DNA from: a virus
Length of the DNA: 60,249 nucleotides
Direction: 5' to 3' (one strand)
IMG/VR virus record: IMGVR_UViG_3300023210_000037
Span: 1 to 60,249 of that record
Below the pieces are notes generated by a model. The model was given only the letters and a program-made list of their open reading frames with translations. It did not search any database and had not been told where the DNA came from. Shown here in pieces: positions 40,689 to 52,800 of this stretch (the first letter of the stretch is position 1; each line of letters begins with the position of its first letter). Made by a program: the position numbers and the translations under genes.

Positions 40689-43600
40689 ATGGCGAACAAT
40701 AATAGTAATAAGGTTAAAGTTACTGGTTATGCTAAAAGAACATTTTTTAATAGCAATATTGAATATAGGGATTTTAGTGATGACTTAGTTGGGTTGCAAC
40801 TTACAAGCGAAGGTGGTACCCCCCTATTTACTATGGGTAATTTTAAAATTACCACAAACTTATCACCAAAGGTTAATAAATATTATAATCAAGGTACGTA
40901 TTCTTTTTTCTACACTTTAGACAATTTAAGTAGTTTAATTGAAAGTATAAACATACAGAAGAGTCAAAAAGCACAATTAAATTTAAACCTTACAGACCCA
41001 TTAAGTTATGTTTGGTATGGATCATCATCGGAATTAATTAGAATATCGTTAGAAAACCTTAAAAACCAATTTCCTGCAGCTATTTATGTAGATAATAAAG
41101 TTGGTAGTATCACAGGTAATAATATTACGAATTTTAGTTATGACTTAGTAAGGGATGAGTCAACATTTACAGTTAATAGTAGATATTTTGTTAACCCTTT
41201 TAGTGTAAAATATACTACTGACTCATCAATTATCGGAACAGAGGAGCAGATTAATCCACTAAGAAATTTAACACTAAAATATAAAAGTTATATTATTGAA
41301 CATAATGGTATTAGTAAACCCATAATAGCGTTTAGTGGTTCACAACAAACTACAAATTCAGAAGTTATAATTACCGTAAAGGGAAATCCGTTTCCTGAAA
41401 TTACAGGTTTAAATATTTCACAATATTCATTTTTAAATCCATTGTTTCAAGGATCAATACAATATTTTATTAAACCCAACATAACAAAGCAAGATGAGTT
41501 TTTTGCGTCATTAAATGATTTACAGACCAACCTATTACGTAGAGGAACGTTACCAAAATATACTAGTACCTTTAGTGTTCCAGAAATAACTGATGAGGGT
41601 GTTACAGTATACACTCAAAAAACATTAACATTCCCAATCTTAACTGATGGTTATAACCTAAACTTTTTTGATGGGATTTATATTACTTATTTAGATGAAT
41701 TAACTAAAATAGGTGGAGATTTAGATGAAACAAGAACAGATATAATGAAGCGACAATATGTTGCAGATGTAATAACTGGTTTTGATACTATTCCTAGGGG
41801 AGATGGGGATAACCTAGTATTAGATGGTGCTAAAGCAACTAAATTAATAAGATTATATGGGGTTGCTTTTGATCAAGTTAAAAAATACATTAATGGTATT
41901 AAATTTGCACATGTTGTAACTTATGGAAAAGAAGATAATACTCCGGATTCCTTAGTTAAGGACTTAGCGGATATGCTAGGGCTATACACCCAATTTGGTA
42001 GTACCAGACAAGGTAGAATTGTAACACCATTTCTTTCTAATTTAAATTTAGAACAAGTAGATATAATATTATTTAGGAGATTAATCTTAAATGTTGCTTG
42101 GATGTGGAAAAGTAAGGGGGCAAGAAAAGCAATTGAGTTTTTATTTAGGTTCATTGGGGCACCCGAACTATTAGTAACATTTGATGAGCATATAGTTATT
42201 GCAGATAAACCGTTAGATATATCAAAGATTAAAAAACTATTATATCTTTATACGGGATCTTCAGATATAAGTAACTTACCTTTTGATAAGGACGGTTTCC
42301 CATCACCATTAAAAGATGGGGCAATTACTATTGTGGGATACACTTCAACGATAACATCCGGTGCGTCAGGAACAACAACAAGCGCATTTTCTCCGATTTA
42401 TGATAGTATGTGGTTTCAGAAAGCTGGTGGTTGGTATAGGGAAACCGGAGGTAGTAATTCTCAAATTGACATAAATACAGGTAATAACCCTCATGCTGGA
42501 CCATACGATGGTGGGTCAGAATATTTACAACAATTTACAAAATGTCCGCTACCTGACTTTAATGAAAATATTGCAATTAATGTGACTGGTGCAACTATAT
42601 ATGAAAACCACTTTTTAAATTATAATCATGGATTTGTAAATGGGACTTCACCAGATTCTGAAATTTATATTACCCCAGTAGAAAGTACAAATAATCAGTT
42701 TATCGAAAACTGTGTGGATATTAATTTCAATATAGTTAATGCACCTAAACTTTCAGGAGGAACAAGCATTTATGCGTTATTATGTATTGAGGCGATGGAA
42801 GAATATGAGAGATGGTTGGAGTTAATAAAAGAAGATTGTGAATTAATATACTCCCCAGAATGGTATATTGTTAAACAAAATTATGAGGTTGCATCTACAA
42901 ATTATAGTCAGGAGTTAGTAACCGCTCAATGCGATGAAAACCAGTCCTTAGAGGTTTGTATTGATTTTAAAGATATAGAAATAATAGAAAATCCGTGCGA
43001 TAACTACGTAGCACAATATCTAGATAATGGGTTCATAATTTTTCTTAATGGAGATGGTGTAGAAGTGACGTTTGATGAATTCCCGCAATGTTGTGTTGCT
43101 GCTGGTGGACAATTTTTTAGTTATATAAATAATTCGGGCCGAGAAGTTTATTTTTGTGCGTATGAAAGCCCCTGTATTGGCGAGCCAATTGGTGTTACAG
43201 ATGAAAATGTAATTCTATGGGACATCGGCAATACAAATACATTGCCAGAGATGTATGAGGTTAATGGAAATTGTTATCAGCAAGTATCGGATGTTCAAGG
43301 TGCATGGATCAACTGGGAAGATAATAAGTGCACTGCCAACATTAACGGATACACAAACACCCCAGACATTACAGGATATAATGATATTACTAATATAAAT
43401 CTTTTTTTACAAAATAACCCAAGTGCTAACGAAATTAACAATTGCTTCACACAGATAGATTGTGGATTATATCAGACGGTTGAGAGCACTCCCGAATGTT
43501 GTGTTTATAATGGGTTTATCCCCCAGATTGTTGTTAATGATTTGAATGATTATCTTATTGTGTGTGTTTCAGCAGATACCGCAGAAACACCAAATGGTGG

Positions 43601-46600
43601 TAAGCGAAAAATAAGTGAAGGAGGAATTACATTACCCACAGTTAAAGGGTATAATGAATATATACCAAACTCTAACCTAAATGCAACCCCTAAAGATAGT
43701 AATAGTATATCCACACTTGTTAATTACGAAAATGGGGTATACACTAAAGGTTTAGTCGACCCATCTAATAAAGTAAGTACCGATTTTGGGTCGAATAAAT
43801 CCAATCCGGAGTTAATGGATTGTGCATCTTGGCAAGTGGGAGAAATTGATCAATATGGGAGAATATCATTAAAACCTATTTATCCTGTGGATAGTACCGA
43901 AAGATTAGACTGGTTAGATACTGTGGAGACTGGTGCTGACCTTTATAGGGAATGTTGTATATCTAAAGGGTATACCTATGGTACATTTATTATTAACCAA
44001 TTTACACAACAATTAATCTTAGTCGGTGATGATCCAGTCAACCAACCAACATGGAATGCTTGTGTGGATACTAATTTTATCCCTTGTACAGAGATTAAAG
44101 ATTTAAAGTTGATTTTGGGTAGTAATGGTTTAGGTGGATTCTATTTACCAGAAACAGATCAACATGGTTGTGATTGTGAATTAAATATTAGGTTTGATTA
44201 TATGATAAAATATAACCCTACATCTTTAATTGAGTGTGCAGATTGTAAAGGTTGTGAATGTGATACCACTGGTGTGGGAACACCCCTTAATGTAACTAAT
44301 TTAGGGTCACCCCTATTGGTAACAAATGAGATATCAACAGATGTAATAGATGTGACAGATATAGTAGGTACCCCACCTGATGATACAATAAGTGATGTGG
44401 GTCATTTTTTACCGGATACGACAAACAATATATCTAACATACCTTGTTTACCCACTATTTTTCATGATCAAAGCTTAGAAAGTCTATGGTGTCCTGATTT
44501 TATAGTATTTGTTAGTTCTGAAGAAGAAAGTGATTTATTATTAAATAATTTTAATGGTAATACCGATTCAGATATAATAGTGTGGGAAGAAGAGGTTATA
44601 CAATTAAATCCACCAGTAGAATGTTGTGAAGTGTTAGGTGGGACAGTGGTAGAATTATATGGTAAAGAATCATCATATAAAGAATTATGGAAAAGGAAGT
44701 GGGCTGAGATAATGCAGGATATTACCAACAATACCCCACCTATAGGTGTAGACCCAACAATTATTGGTAATATTAACACTTATAATAATATTTTAACATA
44801 TATAAAAGATATAAATGATGGTAGTTGCTTTGATATAGTAGAAACTGAAATCTCTTTTTATCCTGTATGTGATAATGCTATATTCAACCTAACCCCCGGC
44901 GGGCAAATTATTGATGGGGATTATAATTACATAACAACTAAGACTATATGTGCATTATTTCCACCAGATGATTGTATGTATTGGTCGGGTATATTATTTA
45001 ATTTTAGGGCACAATTAAATCAAGCAATTGAAATACAAGGAATATTAGAGGATTGTGTGGATAGTATATCGGGACCTAAATCCACATCTACAATTGATAG
45101 AGAATTAATTGATGTACAGGTAGAAATATCGGAAACAAGTTTTACTAATAAAAAATTAATAGACGACTCCCAGAATAAAATATTGGAACAACAAGATATT
45201 ATTGATGGTGTTAATAAAGAATTAACCGACATTAATAATAGAAAAACCGCAATCAACAGCACTCAAAGTAAACAATTTGCACCAGTAGAATGTGGGGTGT
45301 ACCAACAACAAATTAATATCCTTAATGGGTTCGATGTAAACCAGTATTGTAAAACTAATTCAACTACAACTACACCAGAACAAGAGTTTAATATGTATAA
45401 TAATTGTGTTGAGGAGAAAACTTCAGAAATAAATACCGAAAAAGATGTTTATGAAAAATTAATAACTCAATGTAACATAGCTAACGAATCTAATACTTTA
45501 CTTAACCAAGCAAAATCTGATGGTAACACTGAAAAGGAATCTCTATACACTAAACAATATAATGACGCATTAGAGAGTATAGATGATTTAACCATTTCAA
45601 GTAGTTGTGATATACCAGAATTAAATAGTAAATCTAATGTAGAACAACAACAAGAAAATAATATAGTTGATAATATTAAGATAGTATCTAACATATTAGA
45701 TGTTGACCCAGAAACTTTAAGAAGTGGTCCAAATGTAACAATAACTGAGACACAAAATTTAACATTAAACATAACTAAGGTTAGAGACGCTTCGAATATA
45801 ACTGGACTTACTAATAAAAAAACAGAATCGGAAAAAGTAATTAAAAATATAATAGATGGTGAGAAAAAAATTACTGAACAAATAAATTTAAAATTAAGTA
45901 ATTTAAACACTAAATTAGATGGGCTAAAAACTAAAAAGGGTGAAAGTTATCAGAAAAATGATACACTTATATGTTGTACCGAATTTTTAGGTCAAATTAA
46001 TGTATTATTAGAAGATTTATATGAGTTAATTTCTGATATAGAATCATCAGCTCAGTTATGTTATGATAATTGGGGTGTTACAATACAAAGTAAATATGAT
46101 ACATTAATAAATGATTGTGACACATATTTAAGTTTTATTGATGATTTAAAAATAAATTTCACAATAGAGGTAGATAACAACAATATTGGTACAATACCCG
46201 CAAGCTTAACACATTATAATTTAACAACATTACCACTTACTAATAATATCAACCCAATATGGGAGTTTACACCCCAAAACTATAGCGGTGTCATAATTGA
46301 AGGTGATGAATATGATGAAGTTACCGTAATGAATCAAATAACCCAAGAATTAATTAGTAGTGGGTTTACTGGGTTAACTAATATATTTGAACCACAATGG
46401 CAAACATTAAATTTCAATATCCCTACATCTATTTGTGAGTCACTTAAAAAATGTTACCCTAACAAACAATTTTTTATTGGTATCGAAATTGAAAATTATG
46501 AATGTGATGTTTGTTTATTAATTGATAATATACAAGTCAATTTTAATGAATGTGATATTGTAACTCAAATTACTACAGAGTCTTGCCCAATGCCTGATTT

Positions 46601-49600
46601 AAAATGTATTGTAGATAATAGAAAATCTTGGGTATATTCAGATAAGGGTATTGAATATGTAAATGCGTTAAACGATGGTAGTTGTGTTGATGTAGAAATA
46701 AACTGTGAAGAAATTGCAGGTATTAATTCATCTTACAGTGCTATACTTAAAACACCACAAAATAGATTATGGCAAAATTTAGAATATAGGTATACTGAAT
46801 ATGATTTTGATCATTCTGATTTAATTATTAATACTAAATCAGCCGCATTTAAAATTGACCCAGCAAAAGCAATTGAATGTGATGTTTATAATTTCTGGAA
46901 AAATATAGAGTGTGATGATTGCCCTACTAGTTGTGATTTAAGTTGTTATATACTAACAGAAGATGAATTTTACATAGCAACAGAAGATGGTTGCACTTTA
47001 TTAGTGTGGTGTGATAATGTAGGGGATTATATAAGTTATAATGGTGTGGTTAGGTCAGCAACTACCTCACCGTTAAGTGCATATACTTTAACATTAAGTG
47101 GTGATTGTGATAGTGAAAATTTTAGTTGTGAAACTTATACTACATTATTAGAAACAAAAGTTACAGAACTTAAAGATGAATATTATACATTATCTGGGGA
47201 TTATAATGAATCATTAAATGCTACATACGCAGACCTCAAAGAAAAAGGTGGTGATATTACTAATTTTGGTATTACTAGAAATAATTGTGGTAGTGATACG
47301 GTAATTATTGGTAATTATAAGGATGTAAATGAGTTGTTTGGTTTATTGGTAGAAGATCCTGATGGTTTATTATCTTTTAGTGAGATTTATATATATGATG
47401 ATACTACACCATATACTGGTGGTACATCTACTGAAATATTAAGTGGGTATACTGGTCAAACATTTAATCGTAGAGGTGGAATTACTGAAGAATGTTGCCA
47501 ATCATTAAATTCTTTATTAAATGATACCGGTAAGTATGGAATGGGATTAGGCAAAAATTATGTTTGGAATGACACATTTAGTGCATGTACTTGGAGAGAT
47601 TTAGATAATTGTCAAGGAGATTGTAGTTATACTGGACCAACTACTATAAACTCTACAACGGGTACAACCATTCTATCCACCCCATCCCTTCCAACAGTTG
47701 AACATACAATTTCTATCTCCTGTCTCAAATGCGATCCGGCAGGGTTTGCAGAGTATGCCTATACTAATAGTTTTGGTAATACAATCACTGGTGAGGTATT
47801 CATAAATACAACCACACCTACATTCTGTGCAGTATCTGGATCTTTAGTTATATATTCACTACCACCTACTGCTGTGTCTTCAATAATTACTGGTTTACCT
47901 TGCCCCGCAATAACACCCACATTAGGTGTCGACTACTATAATGTATGTGGTAATTGTTACGAATTTAGCGGTGATACCATAATTACGGGTACAACAGAAA
48001 CTTCAGATGGTGAATTTATACCATTTACATCATCATGTACTGATTACATCGGTAGTGCAACTACTACGGATAGTGGTGAGTTTAATACGTGGATGATTAA
48101 TAATTATTGTAATAGCGTATTTAACGATTGTTTTGAAAAAGTAATTTGTTGTGAAACAGAAAATGTTGATATATGCGTTAAACCGTTAGATTTATTAGAT
48201 ATTCCACCATCTAAAATACAAGTTAAACAAGTATTTGATGAGATGGTTAGGAGAAATTTAATAAATGCAACAAATAGACAAACTATTAGCGGATACCCAA
48301 CCCTTAGACTATTTTACCATCTATATTTAGTGGCAAATAATTGTGGAAGTGAACTAACTGGTAGATTAACCTATAATAACCTATTCCAATTTATGGATCT
48401 TATAGGTGATTATTGGTTAGAATTATTAGAACAAGTTATACCAGCAACAACAATTATGGAAGGTTGTGATAATTCTGGTAAAGCGTATAGAAATACTATT
48501 TTCGATAATAATAAATTTGTGTATAAAAAATACGCTTTAAATTATACTAACTGTTGCCCAACTAAAGTATCCCCTACCGCTATTGGTTGTTCAGATGTAG
48601 ATATTAAGGTCGAAGAATTATGTATAAATGGTGATTGTATGGGGCAAGAATTAGAAGCTTGTAACTCAGAACTACGATCATTAAACGATAAACTAGAGAC
48701 AATTCAATCTGAGATAGATAGAATTAATGATACATTGAGTTTGCCAGTGGATAATACAGACATACCATGTACAATAACTGAAGATGAGATAACTAACTTA
48801 AATGTATTACTATCATATTATCAAGAACAACTTGTACAAGTTACCACTGAAATATTCAATAAAGAAAATGAATGTAGTGATATTCAGGCGAATTTAGAAA
48901 TACAAATTGCTGAAATGGATGCTCAGTTAGCTAATTGTGATACATTCAGTGACCAAATTCAAAATGCGGAAGAAGAATTATTACTTCTTGAAGTTGATAC
49001 ATTCCCATATACCTCAAAAGTAAATTATATTAAAGAACTAACTGAAAAATATGAAAAATGTGTTAGGTTAGCCTCTACACATATTACAAATTATGATACG
49101 GTATTTATTACCCAAACATATAATACAAATGAATATGAGGGAAATGTTACAGTTTATGGTGATGATGAATGGAATGAAAATCAAGAATTAATACGGGATA
49201 TCGATTGTGAAGAAGTAGTTTCAGATCCAGATGTGGGATGTGGTAGAGACTGTGAATTTTCAGTAGAATCTTGTCCATCCTCATCACAAGATTTTGATCA
49301 AACAGAAGGATATAGTTCGTGGAAAGACTTAGGGAATATTGATTGTAATTGTTCTGGTGCAACATTTGCAACCACCACAGTAAACAATGTGGCACCAGCA
49401 CCTTTTGCAGGTGACATACAAACTTGGGGTTATGGGTTTAACATACCATTAGGGGCAGAAATTAGGGGTGTAATAGTTTCTATTAAAAGAAAACAAGATG
49501 TTAATACTGATTGTATATTCTCCGATGAAAGTGTTGAGCTAATGTATGCAGGAAACACCGTTGGAGTTCCTAATATAACACAACAGGGCGTACCGTGGGA

Positions 49601-49799
49601 CACTAATTGGGAAACTGTATATTATGGTGGTGCTACAGATCTGTGGTCAAATAATTGGACACCGAGTCAAATAAATGATTCCACATTTGGTGTGAGATAT
49701 TTACCACAAGTAAGCGCCCCTACTGGGGGTGTTAATATTGGGTACTTAGATTGTATTACGGTAGCTGTTAAATATTTTTATGATGAAAATACAAATTAA
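40689..49799 (+). CDS. 3036-aa giant tail/fibre protein with repeated CC modules
   Basis: One uninterrupted frame of 9.1 kb. The N-terminal 550 residues look like a baseplate-attachment part (RTFFNSNIEYRDFS, MWKSKGARKAIEFLFRFIGAPELL). From about residue 800, adjacent cysteine pairs recur in a related context (ECC or ICC then a glycine or long helix): residues 801, 937, 1089, 1312, 1762, 2269 and 2487, each with further single cysteines, suggesting diverged repeats. Coiled coils occupy about 1480-1760 and 2650-2770. The last 170 residues form a beta-sandwich (YGFNIPLGAEIRGVIVSIKR, TDLWSNNWTPSQINDSTFGVR) resembling domains common in bacterial and phage surface proteins. Likely a long fibre or host-recognition protein. 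Confidence 0.62.
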   Translation: MANNNSNKVKVTGYAKRTFFNSNIEYRDFSDDLVGLQLTSEGGTPLFTMGNFKITTNLSPKVNKYYNQGTYSFFYTLDNLSSLIESINIQKSQKAQLNLNLTDPLSYVWYGSSSELIRISLENLKNQFPAAIYVDNKVGSITGNNITNFSYDLVRDESTFTVNSRYFVNPFSVKYTTDSSIIGTEEQINPLRNLTLKYKSYIIEHNGISKPIIAFSGSQQTTNSEVIITVKGNPFPEITGLNISQYSFLNPLFQGSIQYFIKPNITKQDEFFASLNDLQTNLLRRGTLPKYTSTFSVPEITDEGVTVYTQKTLTFPILTDGYNLNFFDGIYITYLDELTKIGGDLDETRTDIMKRQYVADVITGFDTIPRGDGDNLVLDGAKATKLIRLYGVAFDQVKKYINGIKFAHVVTYGKEDNTPDSLVKDLADMLGLYTQFGSTRQGRIVTPFLSNLNLEQVDIILFRRLILNVAWMWKSKGARKAIEFLFRFIGAPELLVTFDEHIVIADKPLDISKIKKLLYLYTGSSDISNLPFDKDGFPSPLKDGAITIVGYTSTITSGASGTTTSAFSPIYDSMWFQKAGGWYRETGGSNSQIDINTGNNPHAGPYDGGSEYLQQFTKCPLPDFNENIAINVTGATIYENHFLNYNHGFVNGTSPDSEIYITPVESTNNQFIENCVDINFNIVNAPKLSGGTSIYALLCIEAMEEYERWLELIKEDCELIYSPEWYIVKQNYEVASTNYSQELVTAQCDENQSLEVCIDFKDIEIIENPCDNYVAQYLDNGFIIFLNGDGVEVTFDEFPQCCVAAGGQFFSYINNSGREVYFCAYESPCIGEPIGVTDENVILWDIGNTNTLPEMYEVNGNCYQQVSDVQGAWINWEDNKCTANINGYTNTPDITGYNDITNINLFLQNNPSANEINNCFTQIDCGLYQTVESTPECCVYNGFIPQIVVNDLNDYLIVCVSADTAETPNGGKRKISEGGITLPTVKGYNEYIPNSNLNATPKDSNSISTLVNYENGVYTKGLVDPSNKVSTDFGSNKSNPELMDCASWQVGEIDQYGRISLKPIYPVDSTERLDWLDTVETGADLYRECCISKGYTYGTFIINQFTQQLILVGDDPVNQPTWNACVDTNFIPCTEIKDLKLILGSNGLGGFYLPETDQHGCDCELNIRFDYMIKYNPTSLIECADCKGCECDTTGVGTPLNVTNLGSPLLVTNEISTDVIDVTDIVGTPPDDTISDVGHFLPDTTNNISNIPCLPTIFHDQSLESLWCPDFIVFVSSEEESDLLLNNFNGNTDSDIIVWEEEVIQLNPPVECCEVLGGTVVELYGKESSYKELWKRKWAEIMQDITNNTPPIGVDPTIIGNINTYNNILTYIKDINDGSCFDIVETEISFYPVCDNAIFNLTPGGQIIDGDYNYITTKTICALFPPDDCMYWSGILFNFRAQLNQAIEIQGILEDCVDSISGPKSTSTIDRELIDVQVEISETSFTNKKLIDDSQNKILEQQDIIDGVNKELTDINNRKTAINSTQSKQFAPVECGVYQQQINILNGFDVNQYCKTNSTTTTPEQEFNMYNNCVEEKTSEINTEKDVYEKLITQCNIANESNTLLNQAKSDGNTEKESLYTKQYNDALESIDDLTISSSCDIPELNSKSNVEQQQENNIVDNIKIVSNILDVDPETLRSGPNVTITETQNLTLNITKVRDASNITGLTNKKTESEKVIKNIIDGEKKITEQINLKLSNLNTKLDGLKTKKGESYQKNDTLICCTEFLGQINVLLEDLYELISDIESSAQLCYDNWGVTIQSKYDTLINDCDTYLSFIDDLKINFTIEVDNNNIGTIPASLTHYNLTTLPLTNNINPIWEFTPQNYSGVIIEGDEYDEVTVMNQITQELISSGFTGLTNIFEPQWQTLNFNIPTSICESLKKCYPNKQFFIGIEIENYECDVCLLIDNIQVNFNECDIVTQITTESCPMPDLKCIVDNRKSWVYSDKGIEYVNALNDGSCVDVEINCEEIAGINSSYSAILKTPQNRLWQNLEYRYTEYDFDHSDLIINTKSAAFKIDPAKAIECDVYNFWKNIECDDCPTSCDLSCYILTEDEFYIATEDGCTLLVWCDNVGDYISYNGVVRSATTSPLSAYTLTLSGDCDSENFSCETYTTLLETKVTELKDEYYTLSGDYNESLNATYADLKEKGGDITNFGITRNNCGSDTVIIGNYKDVNELFGLLVEDPDGLLSFSEIYIYDDTTPYTGGTSTEILSGYTGQTFNRRGGITEECCQSLNSLLNDTGKYGMGLGKNYVWNDTFSACTWRDLDNCQGDCSYTGPTTINSTTGTTILSTPSLPTVEHTISISCLKCDPAGFAEYAYTNSFGNTITGEVFINTTTPTFCAVSGSLVIYSLPPTAVSSIITGLPCPAITPTLGVDYYNVCGNCYEFSGDTIITGTTETSDGEFIPFTSSCTDYIGSATTTDSGEFNTWMINNYCNSVFNDCFEKVICCETENVDICVKPLDLLDIPPSKIQVKQVFDEMVRRNLINATNRQTISGYPTLRLFYHLYLVANNCGSELTGRLTYNNLFQFMDLIGDYWLELLEQVIPATTIMEGCDNSGKAYRNTIFDNNKFVYKKYALNYTNCCPTKVSPTAIGCSDVDIKVEELCINGDCMGQELEACNSELRSLNDKLETIQSEIDRINDTLSLPVDNTDIPCTITEDEITNLNVLLSYYQEQLVQVTTEIFNKENECSDIQANLEIQIAEMDAQLANCDTFSDQIQNAEEELLLLEVDTFPYTSKVNYIKELTEKYEKCVRLASTHITNYDTVFITQTYNTNEYEGNVTVYGDDEWNENQELIRDIDCEEVVSDPDVGCGRDCEFSVESCPSSSQDFDQTEGYSSWKDLGNIDCNCSGATFATTTVNNVAPAPFAGDIQTWGYGFNIPLGAEIRGVIVSIKRKQDVNTDCIFSDESVELMYAGNTVGVPNITQQGVPWDTNWETVYYGGATDLWSNNWTPSQINDSTFGVRYLPQVSAPTGGVNIGYLDCITVAVKYFYDENTN

Positions 49800-49804
49800 A
49801 ATAC

Positions 49805-49812
49805 TATTTATA
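49805..49812 (+). promoter_or_regulatory. Probable late promoter TATTTATA
   Basis: TATTTATA, extended to TATTTATAAATA, begins 13 bases before the ATG at 49818 in an 18-base gap. It would give the propeller-bearing fibre gene its own late start. Confidence 0.6.
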
Positions 49813-49817
49813 AATAA

Positions 49818-52800
49818 ATGGCAAAACAAGTAAAAATAAATAATCCTTTTAGTGTTAGTGGTAGCATTGTAATTTCCAATGACGGTATATTATCTACCGT
49901 ACCAACAACTAGTGGTGTATATGGTGCTACTTCATTATCACCCTCAAACCTTACGCCTAATGCGATATATTTTCTAGAAAATTTATCACAAATTGATACT
50001 ATAATACCATTAGAATTACCATTACCTATGGGTAATACTATATTTAATACTACCACACCGATAACAGTTTGTTTGTATGGGGACACCAACCCAAGAATAT
50101 TTTCAAATAAAACAATACCATATATTGATAAAGGAAAATCATACGAAGGGTATTCATCCATTGCGGAGGTACCTAATTTTGGTAATTTACCTGTCAGTAA
50201 TGAAAATATGTATACGACTATTGGTAGATCAGATATTAATTCTTTTGATTTACCCCAAATTTCCCCTAGAGGAATGAGAAAGATACCATTAACATCTGGT
50301 GATACAGTATGTTGTAGTAGTGGATATACATATGATAGAATTAATTATAATTGGTTATTCGGTAATAATGCGGGTATAACATTTAACCCTATCCAAAGTG
50401 GTGCAACACCCACACCATTAAGTGGGTCTATGATATCACAAGAAGGTGTTGCATCAATATCAAATCAAAACGGTAAACTATTATTTTATACAAATGGGGA
50501 AACAGTATACACTAGTGGACATACAGTTATGAGTAACGGTACTGGGTTATCCAGTTCTGGTACATCTACACAATCATGTATAATCGTTCCTAAACCAGAA
50601 TCTAATATATATTACATATTTACAACGGATTTTAATGGTAATCCAGATGGGTTTGAATATTCTATTGTAGATATGAGTTTACAAGGTGGTTCAGGTCAAG
50701 TAGGTGGTAAAAACATAAAATTAATAAATGGACCTGTTTCAGAAAAGGTTACTGCGTGTAACCATAGTAATTGTGATGATTTTTGGGTTATAACACATAC
50801 AAGTGGGGATTCATCATATTACACATATAAGTTATCTTCCGGTGGTATTTCAGTTGGACCTGTCACCAATATAGGTAGTATACATAATACTGCTAGAGGG
50901 TATATGAAAACTTCTATAGATGGTAAAAAACTAATTAGTTTATTATATGATGAAGATACTATAGATATTTTAGATTTTGAGTCATCGGCAGGTACATTAA
51001 GTAATTTAATTACAATAACTGGCTACACATTTGATGTTGGACCATATGGGTTGGAGTTCTCTTCAGATTCATCTAAATTTTATGTTTCTGATGGGGCAGG
51101 GGAAAATATAACACAGTTTGACCTTACATATACATCTGCTACGGATATGGTAAATTATGCTATAGAAGTTGCATCAGTTTCGGGTGGTAGTTTAGGTGCA
51201 CTACAGATGGGTCCAGATGAAAAGATTTACGTGGCAGATAAATCTACATATCTTTCATGTTTAGATGGGTTCACTCTGGTGGGTGAAAATTGTGTATCAA
51301 CCACTGCATCAACCACAGTAAGTGCTGAAACCATAGTTAAAGCTGTCACCAACTTTAATTATAATAAATTCGGTGCAAGGTTTTGTATCGCAGGATCATA
51401 TACAACATGTGGAAGTGGGGCACCCGCATCTAATTTTTTTAATACAGGAAACTCTGATCCGTTTTGGGGTACTAATTTAGGGATTGATGGTAGATTAAAC
51501 GAAATAGGTGTTTGGGTTAATGAACCACCGGCTATTGAAGATGAATGGATAGGTTTTTCTAATTGTGTTACCGCACCAACAGATGGTCAATATTTAATCG
51601 CGTTGGCTGGTGATAATGGTATTAGATTTTCATTAGACGGTGTACAACTGGTGGAAAACCCTTGGGATGGTACTATCACTGCGAACAATAATTTTAATTA
51701 CTGGTGGGTTTGGCCATTAGATTTAACCGCTGGTGAACACGTTATTAATTTAGAAGGTTACGATGATGGTGGTGCCGCAGCTTTTGGTTGTGAAATCATC
51801 GGTCCTTACCCATCTGGAACGTTTACAACAAATACAGATTTTAATATTTTCACTGGTACAACTGGAAAGGATTCATACACCGCAAACACTATTTTCTCAA
51901 GTTTGGATGAAATTGGTAATACCTTTGATACACAGTCTAATACATGTCCTAGTGGATACACGTATGATGTTTGTACAGATCAATGTATAAAAGTTGAATC
52001 TGCCGCAACAATATCAGAAAAACCTTATTTACATGTAATACATAGACCAGATGGTTTAGGTGTACAATGTAATTTCCAAGAGAATGGGTTTAATTTAAGT
52101 AGTAGTACAGTTACTGGGACATCATCCACATGGGGATTACCGAATATTATAACCACTAAAAGTCTATCATGTGATAGATATATGTATATATCCGATAGGG
52201 ATAGACCTTCTTTCGAGTTTGATTTTGTTTTTAATGATGTGTCAAATGTGATACAACCAAAAAAGTTAGATTATATAGGTAAATTATATGCGTATAATCA
52301 AGAAACTAAAGAATTTGGTGCTAACATTTTAAATATTAATATTCTACATAATGATTTATCTGCGAGGAATACATCTAATGTGGTAGTCCCAATAAATATA
52401 TTAGATGAGGGTGAGTATATTGTGAAAAACTATTTTAATTATCCAGTATTAACCTTAATCAGTAACCAATTAGATATTAATAGGTCAACTTTTCCTAATT
52501 TTCAAAGAGGTAGTGAATATGGGTTATATAACCCAGAATTAGATTGGTATTTCTTAAATATGTTTAAGGCAGATATCCCCATTATAAATAATAATGATAT
52601 TGATACCGGTAATATAAATAATTTAAAGGTTGTTAGTATTGTTACTGATGGAATAACATCAAGATATTATGGTTTTAACACTAATAGTGACTATTTAGTG
52701 TCATTAAACGGTGGTGTATTAGCAAAGGGTATTCAGTATAGTGCGTCTACTGGTTCAACACAATACCTACAATTATCATTTACCCCATTAATTAATCAAA

